From contig JAQUPB010000011.1 in assembly GCA_029004185.1 (NCBI GenBank), forward strand, positions 1 to 37,364: DNA of 37,364 nt. Direction: 5' to 3'. A program made the translations under genes and the position numbers. Below, piece after piece: positions 32,736 to 37,364 of this stretch; positions within the stretch are counted from its first letter, which is position 1, and each line of letters opens with the position of its first letter. This stretch comes from Bacteroidales bacterium. GTDB lineage: Bacteria > Bacteroidota > Bacteroidia > Bacteroidales > JAHJDW01. Under the pieces are notes generated by a model that saw only the letters and a program-made list of their open reading frames with translations, was not told the origin of the DNA and searched no databases.

Positions 32736-33757
32736 TCTCTGCGAAGGTTTGGGTAAAGACAAAAAGATTATTGTCGGTATTATTTTTATTGATAGGGGTA
32801 ATTTTTATTTATAAACTCTTTGGTTTTTCGATAGAAGGAAAAAATGAGAATAAAAAATATGAAGATTATTTTCAGGACAGCTATAAAATATTTTCTGTTG
32901 AAATTCCACAAGAATTATCTTTTGCCGGTGAAAAAATTACAACCGACAGATTCGATATAAAGGAATCACTTGACAGAGAGATACTTACCAACGTTTATTG
33001 GCAATCCAATACATTGCTAATGCTGAAACGTGCAAACAGGTGGTTTCCCCGAATAGAGCCGATTTTAAAAAGAAATAATATCCCCGATGATTTCAAATAT
33101 CTCGCATTGATTGAAAGCTCATTTATTTATACTGTTTCATCTGCCGGCGCTTCCGGATTCTGGCAGTTTATGAAAAAAACAGCACAAAGTCACGGTCTTG
33201 AAATAAATGATGAGGTTGACGAAAGATATAATCTTGAAAAATCTACAGAAGCAGCGTGTAATTATCTTAAACAGGCATATGATACTTTGAAAAACTGGAC
33301 TCTCGCAGCTGCATCGTACAACATGGGAGTGGGTGGATTAAAAAATCAGGTTGAACTTCAGAAAACATCAAACTTTTATGATTTATGCCTCAATCTTGAA
33401 ACGTCAAGATACATATACAGAATTCTTGCAATGAAACTTATTTATGAAAATCCGAAAAAATACGGATTTCTTTTAAGAAAAAAAGATATGTATCCCGAAA
33501 TTGAAGTTCGAAAACTAAAAGTTGATACGCCGGTATATAACCTAATAACCTTTGCCGCAAATCAAAATACAAATTATAAAATTCTTAAAATATTTAATCC
33601 GTGGCTTAAAAAACCTTATCTTCTGAATAAATTAAGAAAAACTTACTTTATTGAAATTCCTGAAAAAATCAATTATTCCGATCTGATAAAAAATATTCCC
33701 GAAGAAGATTTAAAATTTATTGAGGACGCAGGGGATACTTGCAAAAAAATCAATTAG
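32732..33757 (+). CDS. Lytic transglycosylase, MltD/SLT type
   Basis: A 341-residue peptidoglycan-cleaving enzyme. An N-terminal hydrophobic segment (about 12-29) with basic residues before it acts as a signal anchor, so the enzyme domain faces the periplasm. The SLT domain (about 105-230) has the catalytic Glu128 in ALIESSF, then ASGFWQFMKKTA and AAASYNMGVGG. A C-terminal region (VYNLITFAANQNTNYKILKIFNPWL) resembles the linker before LysM repeats in MltD proteins, but no LysM is evident. Its ATG overlaps the WecA-like stop (ATGA), so translation is coupled and the gene belongs to the polysaccharide operon. A role in opening the wall for the exporter is plausible. Its 3' end overlaps the convergent TlpA-like gene by eight bases. 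Confidence 0.9.
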   Translation: MISAKVWVKTKRLLSVLFLLIGVIFIYKLFGFSIEGKNENKKYEDYFQDSYKIFSVEIPQELSFAGEKITTDRFDIKESLDREILTNVYWQSNTLLMLKRANRWFPRIEPILKRNNIPDDFKYLALIESSFIYTVSSAGASGFWQFMKKTAQSHGLEINDEVDERYNLEKSTEAACNYLKQAYDTLKNWTLAAASYNMGVGGLKNQVELQKTSNFYDLCLNLETSRYIYRILAMKLIYENPKKYGFLLRKKDMYPEIEVRKLKVDTPVYNLITFAANQNTNYKILKIFNPWLKKPYLLNKLRKTYFIEIPEKINYSDLIKNIPEEDLKFIEDAGDTCKKIN

Positions 33758-34925
33758 CCGGTTTAAAAATTTCTTCTAATTTTTTTTCAAGTTCTTCACC
33801 TACCAAACCTTTTGCAATAATTTTTCCTTCCATATCAAGTAAATATGTCATTGGAATTGCTTTAACATCATATTGTTTGGCAACAGCTGAATTCCAAGCG
33901 TCCAGGTCGCTTACCTGAACCCAGTTTATTTTTAAAACCTTTATTGCATCTTCCCATAAGAACTTTTTACCGTCAAGCGATACTCCATATATTTCAAATC
34001 CTTTTTTATGATATTTTTTGTAAATTTTAACAAGGTTGGGGATTTCATTTACACATGGTCTGCACCACGAAGCCCAAAAATCTATTAATACAAATTTTCC
34101 CTTCAATGATGATAATGAAATCATTTTGCCCTTTGTGTCGGGAAGCTTAATGTCGGGAGCAAAAGCACCAACAGCAAGCTTGTCTTCCTTCATGAGTTCT
34201 TCGGTTTTTATGCGTTTTATTTCTGAAATTCTTTCATGATAAACTTTTACATGTCCGTTTTTAGGATAAATTCCGCATAATGTACTGTCAATTTTTATGA
34301 AATAATCATAATCTTTCTGAGGTGTCATTAATCTTGTTCTTCCAAGTTCTTCTGAAATTGCAAGCATGCAGGCAAGAGAATTCATGTTTTTGTTTATGAA
34401 GTTTTTAATAAATGCCTGATGTTCGTTAAATATCACATACCATGTGGAATCAAGCGATAACTTTATTTTGTAAAAATCTTTTTCGTTTTGTTTTGCATTA
34501 AAAATATCTCTTAATGAATCAATGCTTTTCAAACTTTTTTGCATTCTTACTTCCAGTGAATGAATAAGCTCCGAACCTTTTGAGCCAATTATTTCATATG
34601 TCTGTCTTAATTTTTTCCCATCAGCCTTTATGAAAATATTATCTGTAGTATCAATTAAAAGAGTTATGGAATTTTTTTTATCCAGTTGTAAAATATAAAA
34701 TCCGATTTCTTTGGTATTTCTTTTAAATAAAAATGCACCATTGTTTATCGTAACCGAGTCAACAGTAAGAGTTGTATCCGGTGTAAGCTCAACCAACGTG
34801 ATTATTTGCCCGTTTTTTACATTTGTCAGTTCACCTTTTATTGTAAAAAAAGTTTCTTCTTTTTTATTGTTATTACATCCAATAATTATTGAAAAAATAA
34901 TAAACGAAAAAAATATTTTTCTCAT
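33750..34925 (-). CDS. TlpA-like thiol-disulfide oxidoreductase lipoprotein with DUF4369
   Basis: A 391-residue lipoprotein, probably in the periplasm. The signal peptide ends in IIIGC (Cys17) followed by Asn and Lys residues. Residues about 25-125 form a DUF4369 domain (FFTIKGELTNVKNGQIITL, INNGAFLFKRNTKEIGFYIL). A helical linker follows, then an AhpC/TSA-thioredoxin-like domain with FAPDIKLPDTKGKMISLSSL, the redox motif WCRPC (287-291) in FVLIDFWASWCRPC, and cis-Pro in KAIPMTYLL. Bacteroidota carry many such DUF4369-TlpA lipoproteins. They are thought to handle oxidised periplasmic proteins, but substrates are mostly unknown. It is convergent with, and overlaps, the lytic transglycosylase. 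Confidence 0.92.
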   Translation of the reverse strand: MRKIFFSFIIFSIIIGCNNNKKEETFFTIKGELTNVKNGQIITLVELTPDTTLTVDSVTINNGAFLFKRNTKEIGFYILQLDKKNSITLLIDTTDNIFIKADGKKLRQTYEIIGSKGSELIHSLEVRMQKSLKSIDSLRDIFNAKQNEKDFYKIKLSLDSTWYVIFNEHQAFIKNFINKNMNSLACMLAISEELGRTRLMTPQKDYDYFIKIDSTLCGIYPKNGHVKVYHERISEIKRIKTEELMKEDKLAVGAFAPDIKLPDTKGKMISLSSLKGKFVLIDFWASWCRPCVNEIPNLVKIYKKYHKKGFEIYGVSLDGKKFLWEDAIKVLKINWVQVSDLDAWNSAVAKQYDVKAIPMTYLLDMEGKIIAKGLVGEELEKKLEEIFKPAN

Positions 34926-34962
34926 ATTTTGATTTTTTAATAATTTTCAAATTGTTGAATTT

Positions 34963-36483
34963 TCAAATTAATATTTTACCCGTCATATCCTTCGGAATAT
35001 CAATGTTCATAAGCTTTAAAATCGTTGGTGCGATATCGCACAATTTACCATCGCTGATTTTTTTGTAATTGTCATCGAGTAAGTATATGGGAACTGGATT
35101 ATTTGAATGTGCTGTATTCGGTGAACCATCAGGATTTAATGCAAAATCGGCATTTCCGTGGTCGGCTGTTAATATTACCGAATAACCTTTTGCTCTTGCA
35201 GTGGTAATAATTTCTTCTATACATTTATCAACAGCTTCAAGGGCCTGTCGTATTGCCTGATAAAAACCGGTATGGCCAACCATATCGGCATTTGCAAAAT
35301 TGAGGCACACAAAATCTACTTCCGCCTTTTTCAGCTCTTTTACAATTGCATCTTTAACTTCATAAGCGCTCATTTCGGGCTTCAGATCGTAAGTAGCAAC
35401 TTTGGGCGACTGGATTAAAATTCTGCTTTCTCCTTCAAATGGTTCTTCTCTTCCGCCCGAAAGGAAAAATGTAACATGAGGATATTTTTCAGTTTCGGCA
35501 ATTCGTATTTGTTTCTTTCCGGCTTTTGAAATCACTTCGCCAATGGTATTTGTAACGTCTTCTTTATCGAAAATTATATTTATGTTTTTAAACGACTCAT
35601 CATATCTTGTCATTGTTAAATAATGCAGCGGGATTGTGTGCATATCAAATTCGGGCATTTCTTTTTGTGTCAAAACAGTTGTTATTTCCCTCAACCTGTC
35701 GGTTCTGAAATTGAAACATATGAATACATCACCTTTTTTTATCGTTCCGATAGGACTTCCGTCATCATCAGTTACAACAATTGGTTTTATAAATTCGTCA
35801 GTTATTCCTTCATTGTATGACTCCTGAATTGCTTTTAAAATATCGGTAGTTTGTTTTCCTTTGCCATGAACCAGTAAATCGTATCCCTGCTTAACTCTTT
35901 CCCATCGTTTATCTCTGTCCATTGTATAATATCTGCCCGAAAGTGAAGTAATTTTTGCAGTAGTTTTTTTCAGATGTTCATTTAATTCTTTAACATAACC
36001 CAGACCGCTTTTAGGGTCAGTATCTCTTCCGTCGGTGCAGCAGTGAACAAAAACATTTTTCAGATTCCATTCAGTAGCAATATCACAGAGTTTCATTAAA
36101 TGTGTTGAAAGAGAATGAACGCCGCCATCGGAAATCAAGCCAAGAAAATGGACGGCTTTATTATTTTCATTTGCATATTTGAAAGCGTTTATCAGCACCT
36201 TGTTTGAAGAAATCGAATTATCCCTTATTGCCAGATTAATTTTAACCAGATCCTGATAAACAACTCTTCCTGCACCGATATTAAGATGTCCGACTTCCGA
36301 ATTTCCCATTTGACCTTCAGGTAAGCCAACATCTTCGCCCGAACATAAAAGTTTTGCATGCGGTTCTTTCACCAGACTTTTAATAAAAGGAATATTTGCA
36401 CCGGCAATAACATCAGATTTTGTGCCATCGCCAATTCCCCATCCATCCATAATTATCAATATTACCTTTTTGTCTTTTCCCAT
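34963..36483 (-). CDS. gpmI: 2,3-bisphosphoglycerate-independent phosphoglycerate mutase
   Basis: A glycolytic enzyme interconverting 3- and 2-phosphoglycerate with a Mn-dependent phosphoserine intermediate. It has 506 residues, normal for the family. The phosphatase-domain acid is Asp13 in IIMDGWG and the nucleophile is Ser62 in [14 protein letters not shown]. Other sites are [35 protein letters not shown] and TADHGNAD. I chose ATG 36483 because the family start is a few residues before the DGWG motif, AGGAA lies just upstream, and a promoter sits at 36504-36534. A longer reading from a TTG at 36561 would add a spurious hydrophobic leader and extend past the promoter. Confidence 0.96.
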   Translation of the reverse strand: MGKDKKVILIIMDGWGIGDGTKSDVIAGANIPFIKSLVKEPHAKLLCSGEDVGLPEGQMGNSEVGHLNIGAGRVVYQDLVKINLAIRDNSISSNKVLINAFKYANENNKAVHFLGLISDGGVHSLSTHLMKLCDIATEWNLKNVFVHCCTDGRDTDPKSGLGYVKELNEHLKKTTAKITSLSGRYYTMDRDKRWERVKQGYDLLVHGKGKQTTDILKAIQESYNEGITDEFIKPIVVTDDDGSPIGTIKKGDVFICFNFRTDRLREITTVLTQKEMPEFDMHTIPLHYLTMTRYDESFKNINIIFDKEDVTNTIGEVISKAGKKQIRIAETEKYPHVTFFLSGGREEPFEGESRILIQSPKVATYDLKPEMSAYEVKDAIVKELKKAEVDFVCLNFANADMVGHTGFYQAIRQALEAVDKCIEEIITTARAKGYSVILTADHGNADFALNPDGSPNTAHSNNPVPIYLLDDNYKKISDGKLCDIAPTILKLMNIDIPKDMTGKILI

Positions 36484-36503
36484 TTCCTGAATTTTGTAAG
36501 TTG

Positions 36504-36534
36504 CAAAAATAAAACAAATAAGGCTTAATAGCAA
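36504..36534 (-). promoter_or_regulatory. gpmI promoter (-33 TTG, -7 TATTTTTG)
   Basis: On the minus strand TTG (36534-36532) and TATTTTTG (36511-36504) are separated by 20 bases, the Bacteroidota spacing. The -7 box ends 20 bases before the ATG, implying a very short leader. Confidence 0.6.
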
Positions 36535-36563
36535 TATTTTGACAAAAGTCGTAAGTATCAATA

Positions 36564-36648
36564 AAGATGTATGAGGTATGATTTATGAAGTACGAAAAAA
36601 CAAAGCGCTAAATGCCAAAAGTAGAATTTCTCATACTTCATACATCTT
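36564..36648. repeat. Inverted repeat of 18 bases in the gpmI/FtsB-like intergenic gap
   Basis: AAGATGTATGAGGTATGA (36564-36581) and TCATACTTCATACATCTT (36631-36648) are reverse complements with one mismatch, 49 bases apart. A further half-copy, TTTATGAAGTACGA, follows the left arm. The whole divergent gap (36484-36785, about 300 bases) contains this repeat, the gpmI promoter and the FtsB-like -7 box, and no gene. Confidence 0.7.
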
Positions 36649-36740
36649 ACTTCTGTTCATAGAGCGCATTCATCTTTCTTTAATTTAGATTATTTATTAA
36701 TTATTAAGGTTACATAATACTTTGTAATTTATAAAAAACG

Positions 36741-36748
36741 TACATTTG
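36741..36748 (+). promoter_or_regulatory. Bacteroidota -7 box for the FtsB/DivIC-like gene
   Basis: TACATTTG fits TAnnTTTG, 37 bases before the GTG at 36786. A TTTG at 36721-36724 is closer than the usual -33 spacing (16 bases), so only the -7 box is convincing. Confidence 0.5.
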
Positions 36749-36785
36749 TATTATAGAAAAACGTAAATCTCATTAAAAATCAATC

Positions 36786-37100
36786 GTGAAGGTTATTAAA
36801 AAAATATTATCGGTTTTTATTAATAAATATGTTATTGCTGTGGTTGTTTTTCTTTCATGGATAGGGATTTTCGACAAAAATAATCTGATATTTCAGTACA
36901 AATTAAAATCCGAACTTAACCAATTGCAGAAGGATAAAAAATATTATTCCGATGAAATAAGAAAAAGCAAAGAAGAAATAGAAGGACTGACAAAAAACAA
37001 TAAAATTCTGGAAAAATTCGCCCGCGAAAAATATCTTATGAAAAAGGAAAATGAGGAAATATTCGTCATTGTAAAACAGAAAAAAGACAGTGTGAAATAA
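36786..37100 (+). CDS. Septum formation initiator family protein (FtsB/DivIC-like), GTG start
   Basis: A 104-residue bitopic division protein. A short cytosolic N-terminus is followed by one membrane segment (about 14-28, KYVIAVVVFLSWIGIF). A coiled coil then runs to about residue 75 (LKSELNQLQKDKKYYSDEI, KEEIEGLTKNNKILEK). The C-terminal block KFAREKYLMKKENEEIFVI is the conserved end of Bacteroidota FtsB/DivIC proteins. The family links FtsQ and FtsL and helps activate septal wall synthesis. The start is GTG 36786: no in-frame ATG precedes the membrane segment, and the next Met lies in the C-terminal block. Orthology to FtsB or DivIC specifically cannot be settled from length alone. Confidence 0.88.
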   Translation: MKVIKKILSVFINKYVIAVVVFLSWIGIFDKNNLIFQYKLKSELNQLQKDKKYYSDEIRKSKEEIEGLTKNNKILEKFAREKYLMKKENEEIFVIVKQKKDSVK

Positions 37101-37128
37101 TTTGAAAATTTGAAAATTTGAAAATTTT
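37101..37128. repeat. TTTGAAAA tandem repeat at the start of the radical SAM gene
   Basis: Three units of TTTGAAAA, followed by TTTTAAAG, just after the FtsB-like stop. The likely TTG start of the next gene (37118) falls inside it, so the repeat may supply its first codons. Confidence 0.65.
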
Positions 37129-37364
37129 AAAGATTTATTTCAATGAATTTGTAATTTGTTCTTCAAAATTATCCATTCGAAGATTTTTAAACTTATCGGC
37201 AAATTTACTTTCTTATTTTATTTCTTCTCTTTTTAAAAAGCCCGTAAATATTGGTTTTCCTGCAAGCATTACAATTGAACCGACAAATTTTTGTAACCTG
37301 AAATGTCCCGAATGTCCGAGTGGTTCTGGCATGCTTACAAGAGAAAAAGGATATATTGATTTAA
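37118..37364 (+). CDS. Radical SAM protein, N-terminal part, cut by the window end
   Basis: The frame is open from 37106 to the window end. Residues near the end read ASITIEPTNFCNLKCPECPSG, in which CNLKCPEC is the CxxxCxxC [4Fe-4S]/SAM-binding motif of radical SAM enzymes. The preceding residues (LLSYFISSLFKKPVNIGFP) fit radical SAM/SPASM proteins of Bacteroidota. No in-frame ATG precedes the motif. The TTG at 37118 (reading (M)KILKIYFNEF) is the best start candidate, but it lies within a TTTGAAAA repeat and is uncertain. 82 codons are visible. What it modifies cannot be said without the C-terminal domain. Confidence 0.8.
   Translation, partial: MKILKIYFNEFVICSSKLSIRRFLNLSANLLSYFISSLFKKPVNIGFPASITIEPTNFCNLKCPECPSGSGMLTREKGYIDL

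Noticed and set aside
36484-36561. Hydrophobic 26-residue leader on gpmI from a TTG
   Set aside because: gpmI is a cytosolic glycolytic enzyme whose usual start is just before DGWG. A promoter with correct spacing lies inside this stretch.

Overview
The window is a chromosomal stretch from a strongly AT-rich member of the Bacteroidota, most likely Bacteroidales-like. Four things point there. Several gene starts are preceded by the TAnnTTTG type of -7 promoter box used by Bacteroidota sigma factors. Shine-Dalgarno sequences are mostly weak. Ribosomal protein S16 carries a long low-complexity tail. The families are typical of the phylum: a DUF4369/TlpA lipoprotein, lipoproteins with short signal peptides, a possible type IX secretion C-terminal domain, and a Bacteroidota-style Wza/Wzc pair. 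No tRNA, rRNA, CRISPR array, integrase or transposase was recognised.

Layout. Positions 1-5496 carry housekeeping genes: alaS (5' end cut by the window), a DUF559 endonuclease-like gene bracketed by a 38-bp inverted repeat, folE, a Bax-inhibitor-1 family membrane protein and fabD. Positions 5497-6421 look like an inserted module: a zeta-toxin-like P-loop kinase and a 53-residue partner, closed by a second diverged copy of the last 56 bases of fabD. Positions 6442-10625 hold two large GT-C-type membrane proteins and a lipoprotein that shares a C-terminal domain with the first of them. Positions 10695-15724 on the minus strand carry a DUF58 protein, thioredoxin and the DNA polymerase III alpha subunit. 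Positions 16054-22841 contain rpsP-rimM, a large secreted protein, an exported oligoendopeptidase F, a TrmN6-like methyltransferase and an outer-membrane barrel protein. A clear intrinsic terminator then precedes lpdA.

Positions 24584-33757 form a co-directional surface-polysaccharide cluster: an AsnB-like amidotransferase (GTG start), a GT4 glycosyltransferase, a Wza-type export lipoprotein, a Wzc-type tyrosine kinase with an extreme Tyr-Gly tail, RfbC, a WecA/MraY-like sugar-phosphate transferase, and a lytic transglycosylase whose start overlaps the previous stop. Together they could start the chain on the lipid carrier, modify it, and pass it through the envelope. Positions 33750-36483 (minus) carry a TlpA-like lipoprotein and gpmI. 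The window ends with an FtsB/DivIC-like division protein and the start of a radical SAM protein.

Two observations stand out. One is the fabD 3'-end duplication around the toxin-like pair, which looks like an element that replaces a gene end. The other is the DUF559 gene tightly bracketed by hairpin-forming inverted repeats, which looks like a small nuclease-plus-palindrome unit. Many intergenic gaps are also filled with short degenerate 'word' repeats, some of which recur in distant gaps.
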